The notes: generated by a model from the sequence alone, not told the origin. A DNA stretch of 64,000 nucleotides from Claveliimonas monacensis (GCF_014982975.1 NZ_JADCKL010000010.1:34545-98544); one strand, 5' to 3'. Positions 8,120 through 19,025 are shown, counted from the first letter of the stretch. A program made the numbers and translations.

Positions 8120-9270
8120 TCGGTCTCCCGGTATCTGCTCACCGCCATCCCCACGCCGAAGATGGCCGCCGCAAAGAGAAGCTGCAGTCCCAGCCCCTGC
8201 AGCACCTCCGTTCTCTGGCTGGCCGTGAGGGAGGCCTGCTCTGAGAGGATGCCGTTCACCGCCTCATACCAGTACACGGGCAGGAATGCTGCCGCCCGCT
8301 TCACCCCTGCAGCCATGACGTCCATAGACACAAAGACACCGCAGAGGAAGCACATGCCCAGGGTCACCACATTGACTACACCGTTTACTGTCTCGGCTCT
8401 TTTCACACACATACTCACCACGTAGGCGATGGAGAGACTGACCAGGACCAGGGCGGTCACATTTGCCATATAATAGGGAAGATTTCCGTCTGACAGGAAG
8501 TCACCTCTGTAGAGGGTGACCGGCAAGATCAGGGAGATCACCCACACAACCGCCCCCAGGACCAGATATCCGGCCATCAGCCCCAGGTTCTGACGCAGCC
8601 TGGGTACAGGGGATACAAGGAGCCTTCGCCTCACCTCCTCCCTCCTGAAGGCGATCATGATAAAAGCCGCCCCGTAGCACAGGATCGAGAGGACCATGTA
8701 GGGCAGATACTGAAAGAGAAAGGCGTGGGGCGCCGGCTCTCCCCCGTACCCGCTCTCGTCCAGCATCCGGACAGAGCCGGCCCCGCTCTGGGCCTGCAGC
8801 ACAAGGGCGCAGGCCTCCTGGGTCCCGTATCCCGCTGCCAGCATGGCCTTCATCTCCCGAAGCCAGGCGCTGATCTGGCTGTCCACATAGTAAGCGCTGG
8901 TCGTCCCCGGGATTTTGGTCACCTCCAGCTTCTCCTGCCCCGCAAGGCAGGCAGCCTCAAAGTTCTCCGGTATCCGCACCAAATAATAGATGTCCCTGTA
9001 AAACATTTTTTCCTGCAGACCCGTCAGGTCCCCCTCCCACTCCGTCACACGGTGGATCTGTCCCAGGTATTCCTTCAGCCCCTCTGCCGCCGCTCCCCCG
9101 TCCCGGTCCTCCACGGCCACAGGCAGAGAGGTCATCTCAAAGGTATCCGTCCCCTCCTCTCTCAGGGAGAGCTGGACAATAACAGCTATAGTCACAAAGA
9201 CAGCCACATACAGGAGCAGCATGTGGAGCTGACGGAGCGCCAGCTTGATAAATCCTCTAAATACTGTCAT
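8116..9270 (-). CDS. ABC-2 type exporter permease (second)
   Basis: The 384-residue membrane protein has one N-terminal transmembrane helix (residues about 17-37), a large outside domain, then a C-terminal bundle of about five helices (for example MVLSILCYGAAFIMIAF and VLVSLSIAYVV). This is the ABC-2 permease plan seen in drug, lipid and peptide exporters. Its start overlaps the preceding permease by 14 bases. The exported substrate is unknown. The divergently encoded histidine kinase and regulator probably control the set. Confidence 0.85.
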   Translation of the reverse strand: MTVFRGFIKLALRQLHMLLLYVAVFVTIAVIVQLSLREEGTDTFEMTSLPVAVEDRDGGAAAEGLKEYLGQIHRVTEWEGDLTGLQEKMFYRDIYYLVRIPENFEAACLAGQEKLEVTKIPGTTSAYYVDSQISAWLREMKAMLAAGYGTQEACALVLQAQSGAGSVRMLDESGYGGEPAPHAFLFQYLPYMVLSILCYGAAFIMIAFRREEVRRRLLVSPVPRLRQNLGLMAGYLVLGAVVWVISLILPVTLYRGDFLSDGNLPYYMANVTALVLVSLSIAYVVSMCVKRAETVNGVVNVVTLGMCFLCGVFVSMDVMAAGVKRAAAFLPVYWYEAVNGILSEQASLTASQRTEVLQGLGLQLLFAAAIFGVGMAVSRYRETD

Positions 9271-10390
9271 ACTGTTCCCTCCTCACTGCGGCGAAGGCCA
9301 GGAGGATGCAGAGGATGCTCATGCCTCCCAGGATCGCCATATCCTCCAGCAGTCTGTCATAGTCCTCGTACACCGCCAGGCAGTAGAAGGCGTCGCTCAG
9401 CACTGCCGCAGGGTTGATCCGGTTAAGGACCGGGCAACGGGTCTCTATGACATATTTCATATTCCCGAACATAAGCCCTGCCAGGAAGGAGGGAAACAGG
9501 GTCGCACAGACGCAAAGCCCCATCTTGATGGAGAAGGAAAAACGGCTGATGCTCCCTGTCAGGATGCCAATGCCCACCCCGATCAGGGTTCCCGCAAGGT
9601 CCACAAGAAGGACCCATCCCGGGCTGCTGCCAAGGTCCACTCCCAGCACGAGCCATATAAATCCGGTCAGCACCAGCACATTTGCATAGTGGAGAAGGAT
9701 CAGCACGGCAAAATCCGCCAGGATCCCCTTCAGCTTGTGCATGGGAGAGACACTCCGGCGGGCTCCCAGGGCAGACAGGTTGGCCTGCCCGTCGCAGCAC
9801 GTCTTGATGCCAAGATAGGCGCCGGACAGGCAGGAGAAGGCGATGAGGGCAAAGAAATACTGCACCCCTGTATTGGTGGTCCTTCCTCCAAGGCTCACCT
9901 CCCGCACCCCGCTCTCCTCGGACGCTTCCAGTGCGGCCGCGGCAGCTCGTTCCACTCCCTCCGGGTGGTCTTTGGCTGCCCGGGCAAGGAGATACGCCTG
10001 CTGCTCGTACCCCTCCATGAGTTCCCCAAGGATACTCTGTGCAAGCCCGGAGCCGTCCACTGTCAGCTCCGGCTCTTCCTTTACGGTGAAGACGCCTGTC
10101 ACATCTCCTTCCCGCAGCGCGGCGAAAGCCTCCTGGCTGTCTTCATACTCTTTTATTTCTATCACGTCCCCGTCCAGGGCTTCGAGGAAGGCAGAGAAAG
10201 GAGGGTTTTCCTCCGTGACCACCACGCCGGCCGGCACAGACTGCATCTTCTCTCCCATGCCATCCCCTGCCGGGTTGCCGAAGGACACGTAGAAGAGGAC
10301 CGCCAGGATCAGCGGAAAGGCAAGGGCCCAGAACATAAAGGACTTCTCCCGCACAAGGGTGAGAAATCTGTATTTCAGATAGGTTCCCAT
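9257..10390 (-). CDS. ABC-2 type exporter permease (first)
   Basis: The 377-residue permease has an N-terminal helix (FMFWALAFPLILAVLFYV), an outside domain of about 190 residues, and a C-terminal multi-helix region. It has the same plan as the following gene, so the two may form a heterodimer with the ATPase upstream, whose stop lies 1 base before this start. Translational coupling is likely across all three genes. Confidence 0.85.
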   Translation of the reverse strand: MGTYLKYRFLTLVREKSFMFWALAFPLILAVLFYVSFGNPAGDGMGEKMQSVPAGVVVTEENPPFSAFLEALDGDVIEIKEYEDSQEAFAALREGDVTGVFTVKEEPELTVDGSGLAQSILGELMEGYEQQAYLLARAAKDHPEGVERAAAAALEASEESGVREVSLGGRTTNTGVQYFFALIAFSCLSGAYLGIKTCCDGQANLSALGARRSVSPMHKLKGILADFAVLILLHYANVLVLTGFIWLVLGVDLGSSPGWVLLVDLAGTLIGVGIGILTGSISRFSFSIKMGLCVCATLFPSFLAGLMFGNMKYVIETRCPVLNRINPAAVLSDAFYCLAVYEDYDRLLEDMAILGGMSILCILLAFAAVRREQYDSI

Positions 10391-10391
10391 T

Positions 10392-11357
10392 TTATCCCTC
10401 CTCCTCTTCCTTTCTGTCCCTGAGCCGCTTTCCCGTGATCTCCAGGAACACGTCGTTCAGCGTGGGGGGCTGGGACCAGACCCTCCCGAAGGGAATGTCC
10501 GCCTCCTCCAGCCTGTGCAGAAGCCCTGTCAGGTTGCCCGCCCCCTGGGTGCACTGCACCCGCAGGACTCCCTCCTGGCAGTCTGCCGACACCACGCCCG
10601 GGAGCAGCCTGACCTCCTCCACCTGCTCTCCTGTCATTCCGCCTGTCTCCACCGTGATGGTCTCCCCGGTGCCGATCATGGCCTTCAGCTCCTCCTTTGT
10701 GCCTGTGGCCAGAATGCGGCCCCGGTCCATGATGGATATCCTGGTGCAGATCTTCTCCACCTCCTCCATGTAATGGGATGTGTAGATGATGGTGGAGCCC
10801 TGCTCATTGAGCTTTTTTATCCCCTCCAGGATGTGATTGCGGCTCTGGGGGTCTACCGCCACCGTGGGCTCATCCATGAGGATCAGCTCCGGCCGGTGCG
10901 CGATGCCACAGGCGATGTTCAGTCTGCGCAGAAGTCCCCCGGAAAGCTTTTTGGGATATTTTTTCAGATGGTCCTCCAGCCCGGTAAAGCGGACCGCCTC
11001 CTCCACAAGCTGCCTGCGCCGCTTTTTGTCCTTCACATACAGGCTGCAGAAATAGTCGATGTTCTCCCGCACGGTCAGCTCCTCGAAGACGGCCACATTC
11101 TGCATGACCACACCGATCCTCCTCTTGCTCTCATAGCTGTCCGGCTCCATATTTTCTCCGAAGACCCGGATGCTCCCCTTGTCATATCCAAGGAGAGCCA
11201 GAAGGCAGTTGATGGCCGTGGTCTTTCCCGACCCATTTGGCCCCAAAAGGCCGTATATCTCCCCCCTCTTTATTTCCAGATCCAGATGGTCAAGAGCCAG
11301 CACATCCCCGTATCTCTTCACCAGATTGTGTATGCTGACAATGGTTTTCTCCTCCAT
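10392..11357 (-). CDS. ABC exporter ATP-binding protein
   Basis: The 321-residue ATPase has Walker A GPNGSGKT, signature LSGGLLRRLN and Walker B LILMDEP with the switch histidine in TSHYMEE. A C-terminal extension of about 90 residues is typical of DrrA/CcmA-type exporter ATPases. It drives the two ABC-2 permeases encoded directly downstream. Start ATG 11357 is preceded by GAGGGAGG. The operon reads away from the histidine kinase gene, sharing the control region 11358-11491. Confidence 0.92.
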   Translation of the reverse strand: MEEKTIVSIHNLVKRYGDVLALDHLDLEIKRGEIYGLLGPNGSGKTTAINCLLALLGYDKGSIRVFGENMEPDSYESKRRIGVVMQNVAVFEELTVRENIDYFCSLYVKDKKRRRQLVEEAVRFTGLEDHLKKYPKKLSGGLLRRLNIACGIAHRPELILMDEPTVAVDPQSRNHILEGIKKLNEQGSTIIYTSHYMEEVEKICTRISIMDRGRILATGTKEELKAMIGTGETITVETGGMTGEQVEEVRLLPGVVSADCQEGVLRVQCTQGAGNLTGLLHRLEEADIPFGRVWSQPPTLNDVFLEITGKRLRDRKEEEEG

Positions 11358-11388
11358 ACTGACCTCCCTCTCTTATTTTTGATTTCAC

Positions 11389-11458
11389 TTGTAGTATAAA
11401 AGTTTCCGTCCTATAATGATAGTGTCACCTGTCAGCAGACCGAATGACAATTGTCATT
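11389..11458 (+). promoter_or_regulatory. Kinase gene promoter and TGTCA/TGACA operator candidates
   Basis: TTGTAG (11389-11394) and TATAAT (11412-11417) are spaced by 17 bases. Downstream lie GTGTCA, GTCA and the perfect palindrome AATGACAATTGTCATT (11443-11458). These repeated TGTCA half-sites between two divergent operons are candidate binding sites for the response regulator, which is inference. The palindrome precedes a T run and could alternatively cause attenuation. Confidence 0.55.
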
Positions 11459-11491
11459 TTTTATATCCATCAAAAAGAAAGGAGGCCCCTG

Positions 11492-12586
11492 ATGAAACGA
11501 CTGAGCGACTGCCTTCTCCTGTTTGTCTGTTCCCTGTCCCTGACCCTCTTCTGTCAGGACCTGCCCCAGGCCGTCACCGGCTTCCTGGTAACGCTGATCT
11601 GCCTTTCCGCCGCCCTCCTCTTTCAGCGGAAATCCGTATATATCCCCGCCTTTCTCTGCTGGACTATTTCCGCTCTCCTTACGCCCTGGCAGCTTATCTT
11701 CCTTCCCCCTGTGCTATACACCGTCTGCACCTGCAAAAGTCCCCTTCTCTTTGCCCTGTGCCTCCTGCCCACAGCCTTCCACGTCCCCGCTGCCAGCCCC
11801 AGGCCCGCCGCTTTTCTTTTGTGCTTCTGCCTGGCCGCCCTGCTCCTTGCCAGGCGGACGCAGGAGGGACTGCGCCTGGAAAAAGAGGTCCATGCGGCCA
11901 GGGACACAGGCATGGAGAGAAATCTTCTCCTGGAAGAAAAAAACAGGGCCCTGTTGGAAAACCAGGACTACCAGATGTACACCGCGACACTGAAAGAGCG
12001 GAACCGGATCTCCAGGGAAATCCACGACAATGTGGGACATATGCTCTCCCGCTCCATCCTCATGACAGGGGCCATCCGCACGGTAAGCCAGGACAGGGCT
12101 CTGGACAGACCGCTGGAGGAGCTGGAGGACACCCTCCACACCGCCATGACAAGCATCCGGCGCAGCGTCCACGACCTGCGGGATGACTCTGTCAGCCTGA
12201 AGGAGGCGATGGAGGACCTGATCCGGGATTTTCAGTTCTGCAGCGCCTCCCTCTCCTACGAGGCAGGGCTGCCCATCCCGAGGGAGGTGAAGTACAGCGT
12301 GATCATGATCTGCAAGGAGGCCCTGAGCAATGTGATACGTCACAGCGACGCCTCCAGGGTCACCGTCTCCTTCCGGGAGTACCCCGGCTTCTACCGACTG
12401 TGCATCCAGGACAACGGCACCTCCGCCCCTCTGTCTCTCACGGACGGCATGGGGCTCTCAAATATGAAGGAGCGGATCCGCTGCCTGGGCGGCGTCATCC
12501 AGTTTAACACAGAGCAGGGATTTTCCATCCACGCCTCTGTCCCAAAGGCAGCGGCAAAAGACATGACAGAAAGGAAATCTATATGA
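11492..12586 (+). CDS. Sensor histidine kinase, NarL/LiaS-type (HisKA_3)
   Basis: From ATG 11492 (GGAGG 6 bases upstream) the protein is 364 residues. Several short hydrophobic helices fill the first 130 residues, followed by a coiled linker. The phosphoacceptor histidine is in RISREIHDNVGH, the HisKA_3 motif. An HATPase domain follows (NVIRHSDAS; DNGTSAP; GMGLSNMKERI). The upstream ATG at 11444 lies in the leader palindrome and lacks a ribosome-binding site. The stop overlaps the start of the response regulator gene by 4 bases. It probably senses envelope stress or a drug acting at the membrane, since the divergent operon encodes an exporter. Confidence 0.9.
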   Translation: MKRLSDCLLLFVCSLSLTLFCQDLPQAVTGFLVTLICLSAALLFQRKSVYIPAFLCWTISALLTPWQLIFLPPVLYTVCTCKSPLLFALCLLPTAFHVPAASPRPAAFLLCFCLAALLLARRTQEGLRLEKEVHAARDTGMERNLLLEEKNRALLENQDYQMYTATLKERNRISREIHDNVGHMLSRSILMTGAIRTVSQDRALDRPLEELEDTLHTAMTSIRRSVHDLRDDSVSLKEAMEDLIRDFQFCSASLSYEAGLPIPREVKYSVIMICKEALSNVIRHSDASRVTVSFREYPGFYRLCIQDNGTSAPLSLTDGMGLSNMKERIRCLGGVIQFNTEQGFSIHASVPKAAAKDMTERKSI

Positions 12587-13206
12587 ATATAGTGATCATC
12601 GACGACGATGCGCTCGTGACAACAGCGTTGAAGACCATACTGGAGGCAGACCCGCATGTCACGGTCACAGGGACGGGGAGCGACGGCCGGGAGGCCCTTC
12701 CCCTCTACAGGTCCCTGCGGCCGGACGTGCTCCTCATGGATATCCGCATGGAGGGAATGAGCGGCCTGGAGGCGTCAAAGGCTGTCCTTGCAGAGGACCC
12801 GGAAGCCCGCATCCTCCTTCTCACCACCTTTTCAGATGATGAGTACATCGTCCAGGCCCTCCGCTGCGGAGTCAAGGGGTATCTCCTGAAAGCCGACTAC
12901 AACAGCATCCTTCCCGCCCTGCGGGCCGTGCAGACAGGTCAGACCGTGTTCGGCACAGAGATCAGTTCCCGCATCCCAAAGCTCCTTCAGGAGGATAAAG
13001 TTTTTCCACAGGAGGCGTACGGTCTCACCGACAGGGAGTATCAGCTCATCAGTCTGGTGGCGGAAGGGCTCAGCAACCGTGAGATTGCCTCCCGCATGTT
13101 CCTGGGGGAGGGGACCGTGCGCAATTACCTGAGTGTTCTGCTGGAAAAGCTCTCTCTCAGAGACCGAACGCAGCTGGCCGTCTTTTTTTACCAGCATCTG
13201 CAGTAA
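12583..13206 (+). CDS. LuxR/NarL family response regulator
   Basis: The 207-residue protein has an N-terminal receiver with acidic residues in IIDDDA, phosphoacceptor aspartate in LLMDIRMEGMSG, and lysine in GYLLKAD. A C-terminal LuxR helix-turn-helix follows (LTDREYQLISLVAEGLSNREIASRM). It is translationally coupled to the kinase gene. The likely targets are the divergent ABC exporter operon and its own promoter, where TGTCA-type repeats are found. Confidence 0.93.
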   Translation: MNIVIIDDDALVTTALKTILEADPHVTVTGTGSDGREALPLYRSLRPDVLLMDIRMEGMSGLEASKAVLAEDPEARILLLTTFSDDEYIVQALRCGVKGYLLKADYNSILPALRAVQTGQTVFGTEISSRIPKLLQEDKVFPQEAYGLTDREYQLISLVAEGLSNREIASRMFLGEGTVRNYLSVLLEKLSLRDRTQLAVFFYQHLQ

Positions 13207-13242
13207 CCCGTCTATTCTCCCCATCAGACAAAGGAGGCAGCT

Positions 13243-15324
13243 ATGATCCAAGAAACATTGCCATCTCACATGAAACCTCTTGCCACTATCAACGGCTTTC
13301 CCGTCCGTCCCGGCCTTTACGAGTATTTTGGCGCCTGGGCCATCCCAGGAGGAGTCAGCTTTACTGTCCATTCCCAGAATGCCACGTCCTGTGAGATCCT
13401 TCTCTATCACCGGGAGTCAGAGGAGCCCTATGCGGTCCTCCCCATTCCCGACAGCTATAAGATAGGAAACGTTTTCTCCATGATCGTCTTTGGTCTGGAT
13501 GTGGAAGAATTCGAGTACGCTTTCCGCCTGGACGGCCCCTGGGATCCGGAGAAAGGCCTTCTCTTCAGCAAAAAGAACATTCTCATTGATCCCTACGCCA
13601 AAGCCATCACCGGGCAGAGCACCTGGGGCAAAAAGGTCCTGGAAAAGGGGTACCGCGCAAGGGTCGTCAAAAATAATTTCTACTGGGGCGTGGCTCCCCA
13701 GCTCTGTACTCCCATCGAGGACCTGGTCATCTACGAGCTCCATGTCAGAGGCTTCACCAAGATGGCAAAGGACGTGTCCGCCCCCGGCACCTTCCTGGGC
13801 CTAAAAGAAAAGATCCCCTATCTGAAGGCCCTGGGCGTCAATGCGGTGGAGCTGATGCCTGTCTTTGAGTTCGACGAGCTCATGGACAAGCGCACTCACA
13901 ACGGGAGGGAGCTCCTCAACTACTGGGGCTACAGTACGGTCAGCTTTTTTGCCCCCAACACCAGCTACGCCGCTGACGTGGAGTACAACAGGGAAGGCCT
14001 GGAGCTCAAGGAGCTGGTAAAGGAGCTCCACGACAACGGCATTGAGATCATCCTGGACGTGGTCTTCAACCATACGGCGGAGGGCAACGAAAACGGACCC
14101 ATTTTCTCATTCAAGGGCTTTGACAACAATGTGTACTATCTGCTCACTCCGGAAGGCTGCTACTACAACTTCAGCGGCTGCGGCAATACGATGAACTGCA
14201 ACCACCCGGTTGTACAGCAGATGATACTCACCTGTCTGCGCTACTGGGTTACCTCCTACCGCATCGATGGCTTCCGCTTCGACCTGGCCTCCATCCTGGG
14301 GCGCAACGAGGACGGCTCCCCCATGGAGCATCCGCCCCTGCTCAAAAGCCTGGCATTCGATCCCCTCCTCGGGAACACAAAGCTGATCGCTGAGGCCTGG
14401 GACGCCGGAGGACTCTACCAGGTGGGAAACTTTCCGTCCTTCAGCCGCTGGAGCGAGTGGAACGGGCGTTACCGGGACGACATGCGGGATTTCCTGAAGG
14501 GCGGCATCTCCCACACCAGCGCCGCGCTGCAGCGGATCAGCGGCTCACCGGACATCTACGACCCGAAGATCCGGGGCACCCACGCCTCCGTCAATTTTCT
14601 CACCTGCCATGACGGCTTCACGCTCTACGATCTGTATGCCTACAACGAAAAGCACAATGAGGCAAATGGCTGGGAGAACACTGACGGTGCAAATGACAAC
14701 CGGAGCTGGAACTGCGGAGCGGAGGGGGAGACAGACGACCCTCAGGTCCTCCTTCTGCGCATGAAGATGATCCGCAACGCCTGCGCTGTCCTTATGTGCA
14801 GCCGCGGGACACCCATGTTCTTTGCAGGAGATGAATTCTGCAACACCCAGTTCGGCAACAACAACCCCTACTGCCAGGACAACGAGATCTCCTGGCTGGA
14901 CTGGTCCCTCCTGGAAAAGCACCAGGATATCTTCCGGTTCTTCCAGTATATGATCCACTTCCGCATGGACCACCCGGTGCTGCGGGGATCTGCCAGGAGC
15001 TGCCGCTACACTCTGCCGGACATCAGCTATCACTCGGAGGAGCCCTGGAAGACTCCCCAGGATAACGGAAACGGGGTGGCCGGCGTCCTCTTTGCAGGCT
15101 ACGATTCGGCCAAGTCCAGGGACGACATTGTCTATCTGGCGATCAATGTGCACTGGGAGGCCCACAGCCTGACCCTGCCCCACCTCCCCGGCGGCCTCCA
15201 CTGGCACATCGCGGTCAACACCGGAGACGAGGAGCATATCCTCTTTGAGGCCCCCCTCCCCGTGCTGGCAGGGGACAGTCTGCTCATCGGAGCGCGGTCT
15301 GTCATTGTCCTTGTTGGCCGATGA
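13243..15324 (+). CDS. glgX: Glycogen debranching enzyme, GlgX/isoamylase type (GH13)
   Basis: The 693-residue protein has an N-terminal CBM48-like domain (about residues 15-110) and a GH13 barrel. The four conserved regions are visible: DVVFNH, GFRFDLA with the nucleophile aspartate, LIAEAWD with the acid glutamate, and FLTCHDG. It hydrolyses alpha-1,6 branches of glycogen or limit dextrins in the cytosol. GGAGG lies 6 bases before the ATG. The gap to the response regulator gene is only 36 bases with no terminator, so it may be cotranscribed with the two-component genes. No other glycogen genes are nearby. Confidence 0.92.
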   Translation: MIQETLPSHMKPLATINGFPVRPGLYEYFGAWAIPGGVSFTVHSQNATSCEILLYHRESEEPYAVLPIPDSYKIGNVFSMIVFGLDVEEFEYAFRLDGPWDPEKGLLFSKKNILIDPYAKAITGQSTWGKKVLEKGYRARVVKNNFYWGVAPQLCTPIEDLVIYELHVRGFTKMAKDVSAPGTFLGLKEKIPYLKALGVNAVELMPVFEFDELMDKRTHNGRELLNYWGYSTVSFFAPNTSYAADVEYNREGLELKELVKELHDNGIEIILDVVFNHTAEGNENGPIFSFKGFDNNVYYLLTPEGCYYNFSGCGNTMNCNHPVVQQMILTCLRYWVTSYRIDGFRFDLASILGRNEDGSPMEHPPLLKSLAFDPLLGNTKLIAEAWDAGGLYQVGNFPSFSRWSEWNGRYRDDMRDFLKGGISHTSAALQRISGSPDIYDPKIRGTHASVNFLTCHDGFTLYDLYAYNEKHNEANGWENTDGANDNRSWNCGAEGETDDPQVLLLRMKMIRNACAVLMCSRGTPMFFAGDEFCNTQFGNNNPYCQDNEISWLDWSLLEKHQDIFRFFQYMIHFRMDHPVLRGSARSCRYTLPDISYHSEEPWKTPQDNGNGVAGVLFAGYDSAKSRDDIVYLAINVHWEAHSLTLPHLPGGLHWHIAVNTGDEEHILFEAPLPVLAGDSLLIGARSVIVLVGR

Positions 15325-15338
15325 TCACACAGGAAAAA

Positions 15339-15362
15339 GCCCACACAGGCTGCTGTGTGGGC
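15339..15362. terminator. Bidirectional terminator between glgX and the sugar kinase gene
   Basis: The stem GCCCACACAG/CTGTGTGGGC has 10 pairs and a four-base loop. It is flanked by A-rich and AT-rich sequence on either side and lies between convergent genes. Confidence 0.8.
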
Positions 15363-15429
15363 AAAATATTGTTTCAAATTAAATACCTTTTTGATCCCGG
15401 CTCGTTTTCAGGGCCTTGCCTGACCGGTC

Positions 15430-16395
15430 TTATCTCTCCCGGATCACTTTCTCGATCTCCGCTTTTTCCGGCATGACTTTCAGAGCCCCTTTTCTCGTGG
15501 TGATAATAGAAGCCCCCGCATTTGCAAAGGTGAGCATTTCTTTTAAGTTCTCCTCTGTCAGGCCTTCCAGACCGTGCTCCAGAATGTAGTTCAGGGTGCA
15601 CGCCTCAAAAGTGTCGCCTGCCCCGGTCGTCTCAATGGTATCTTCTCTCACAAAGGGGGCTGCCTCCACGATCATATCCCTGTAGTAGGCCCGGCTTCCC
15701 TCTTTTCCGAGAGTGACACAGATCAGGGGAATATCAAACTGCTCCCGCAGCATCTCCACCCCTTTTGTGTAATCGGAAGTCCCCGTCATAAACTCCATCT
15801 CATTATCCGAGATCTTTAAAATATCGCACTTGGACATACCGTACAGGATCTCCTCTTTCGCCTGGTCCAGGCTTTCCCAGAGGGGCTCCCGCAGGTTCGG
15901 GTCAAAGGAGACGAGAAGGCCGTTCTCCTTCGCCACGTCAATAGCGTAGCGTGTGGCCTCCCTCACGCCTGCATGGGTGGAGGAGAGAGTTCCGAAGTGG
16001 AAGATCCTTGCGTTTTTGATGATTTCCGGGTCAACCTCCTCCTTGGTCAGCATCATATCAGCGCCCGGATTGCGGTAAAAAGAGAATTCTCTATCTCCGT
16101 CCGGAAATGTGTGCACAAATGCCAGTGTCGTGTGTACCTGTTCATCCATGGCAAGGCCGGACACATCCGTGCCGCTTTCCTCCACCACTTCCTTCAGCAT
16201 CTTTCCGAACTGGTCATTTCCCACCTTGCCGATAAAGGCTGTCTTTTTCCCCAGCCTGTTCAGCATGGCCAGCACATTGCAGGGAGCTCCGCCGGGATTC
16301 GCCTCCAGCAGAGGGTTGCCCTGGCCGCTCAGGCCATTCTCTGTAAAGTCGATCAAAAGTTCTCCGAGCGCCACCACATCGTATTTCCTATCCAT
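15430..16395 (-). CDS. scrK: PfkB family carbohydrate kinase, probable fructokinase
   Basis: The 321-residue kinase has the ribokinase-family N-terminal GGAPCNVLAMLNRLG and the C-terminal signature TTGAGDTFEACTL with the catalytic aspartate. Beside a GH32 enzyme, sugar importer and LacI regulator, the likely substrate is fructose released from sucrose or fructans, giving fructose 6-phosphate. GGAGGAG precedes the ATG. A 143-base gap separates it from the GH32 stop, so it may also have a promoter of its own; a TATGAT is present near 16437. Confidence 0.88.
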   Translation of the reverse strand: MDRKYDVVALGELLIDFTENGLSGQGNPLLEANPGGAPCNVLAMLNRLGKKTAFIGKVGNDQFGKMLKEVVEESGTDVSGLAMDEQVHTTLAFVHTFPDGDREFSFYRNPGADMMLTKEEVDPEIIKNARIFHFGTLSSTHAGVREATRYAIDVAKENGLLVSFDPNLREPLWESLDQAKEEILYGMSKCDILKISDNEMEFMTGTSDYTKGVEMLREQFDIPLICVTLGKEGSRAYYRDMIVEAAPFVREDTIETTGAGDTFEACTLNYILEHGLEGLTEENLKEMLTFANAGASIITTRKGALKVMPEKAEIEKVIRER

Positions 16396-16538
16396 CTATA
16401 CCTCTCCTCCTCGCATGTTTCGGTTGAATATCTCTGAATATCATATAACATTTCCCGCCATATTTCCATACTTTTCGTACTCTCCAAAACAGCAGCTTAA
16501 AAATGGTTGAGACAATCTCTTTTCCTCCTGCAAGGATG

Positions 16539-17870
16539 TCAGCGCTGTGCGCTGAAAATGTGCATCGTCATCTTCTTCCCCTCACCGCTGCACCCTATCT
16601 TGTCCTCCAGGCCGTACACGGCGTTGCTGATCACGCACTCTCCCTCGTTCACAAAGACCTCCACCAGGTCTTTGTCCACCACCACGTCCAGGTGGCAGCC
16701 GCCCTTCAGGGCCGGCGTCTCCGAGCGGAGGTGGGCCCCCGGGAAGGAGGGGAACACGGCGCTCCGGTCCGTGCAGATCCGGTCGCCCTCCCGGCGGATG
16801 ACAAATCCGCCCACATCAAGCTCCTCCCCGTCCTCCAGGTCCAGTGAGACAAGGTAGCCGTCCTTCGCCCGCTGGGAGCCGGCCGGGATCTCCTGCGAGT
16901 AGGCGGCCCGCACGTTCGGGTGCATGGGGAAGAAGATGTGCCCGTCCCTTACCTCCACCACTCTGGGGGTACAGAACATGCCGATCCATCCCTCGTCCGT
17001 GACCTTGGGCATCCGCACCCAGGCGGAGAGGATCCGCCGCCCCTCCGCGTCCAGTGTCGTCTGGGGCGCGTACAGGTCCAGGCCGCAGTCCAGGAACTGG
17101 TACACATCTGGGATCTCTATCCGGCAGGAGGACTGGTCAAACTCCACATGAAAGCAGATAGACTGGTTTTTCTCCTTCTCCCCGTTCTTAAGGAAGCCCA
17201 TGGCGGAGAGGATCAGCACCTTGCCCCCTTTCGTCTCAAAGTAGTCCGGGCACTCCCACATCCAGCCGTACTCGGGTCCCTTGAATGCCTTGTCCACGTA
17301 GGTCCAGGTGTGGAGGTCATCGCTCCTGTAGAAGAGCACCTCCCCGTACTTTTCTCCCACCGTGCTCCCGAGGACGAGATACCAGTGGTCCCCGCTCTTC
17401 CAGACCTTGGGGTCCCTCGTGTGGGTCCGGTCGCCGATGGCCGGGTCCGTGATGGGGGGGATGATCACCTTTTTCCCGTTCTCGTTGTCAAAGTGAAATC
17501 CGTCCTCCGAGGAGATCATGAGCTGGGCGGACTCAAACTGATCGTCCAGGCATGTGTGAGGGTCCTCCGGGTTCACCACCTCGTACCGGACGCCGGTGTA
17601 GATAAGGTAGAGTTTGCCGTCCTTCTCCACCGCGCTCCCGGAGAAGCAGCCGTTCTGATCCTCCCTCATGGTAGGGTAGAGGGCCAGATCCCTGTGCTCC
17701 CAGGTTACCAGATCCCTGCTCACCGCGTGTCCCCAGTGCATGGTCCCCCACCGGGGACCATAGGGAAAATACTGATAAAACAGATGGTAGTATCCTTTGT
17801 AGTATATAAAGCCGTTGGGGTCGTTTACCCAGTTGTCCGGCGCTTTTAAGTGTAGTCTCTGTGTTTTCAT
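16539..17870 (-). CDS. Glycoside hydrolase family 32, sucrose/fructan-hydrolysing
   Basis: The 443-residue protein carries the GH32 triad: WVNDPNG with the nucleophile aspartate at residue 17, RDP in THTRDPKVW, and the acid glutamate in WECPDYF. There is no signal peptide, so it acts in the cytosol on imported sugar. The C-terminal beta-sandwich is short. It could cleave sucrose, sucrose 6-phosphate or short fructans; since import here is by ABC transporter rather than PTS, unphosphorylated sugar is more likely. It is in the importer operon, 51 bases after the ATPase gene. Confidence 0.92.
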   Translation of the reverse strand: MKTQRLHLKAPDNWVNDPNGFIYYKGYYHLFYQYFPYGPRWGTMHWGHAVSRDLVTWEHRDLALYPTMREDQNGCFSGSAVEKDGKLYLIYTGVRYEVVNPEDPHTCLDDQFESAQLMISSEDGFHFDNENGKKVIIPPITDPAIGDRTHTRDPKVWKSGDHWYLVLGSTVGEKYGEVLFYRSDDLHTWTYVDKAFKGPEYGWMWECPDYFETKGGKVLILSAMGFLKNGEKEKNQSICFHVEFDQSSCRIEIPDVYQFLDCGLDLYAPQTTLDAEGRRILSAWVRMPKVTDEGWIGMFCTPRVVEVRDGHIFFPMHPNVRAAYSQEIPAGSQRAKDGYLVSLDLEDGEELDVGGFVIRREGDRICTDRSAVFPSFPGAHLRSETPALKGGCHLDVVVDKDLVEVFVNEGECVISNAVYGLEDKIGCSGEGKKMTMHIFSAQR

Positions 17871-17921
17871 ACTGCCTCCGTAATAAATGCTATTTTTTCT
17901 TTTTTCTGTCTAACAGCCTTT

Positions 17922-19025
<1,104 letters not shown>

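Noticed and set aside
9245..10423. 392-codon plus-strand frame opposite the exporter permease
   Set aside because: Antisense to an ABC-2 permease with clear membrane helices and operon coupling; composition is that of a shadow frame.
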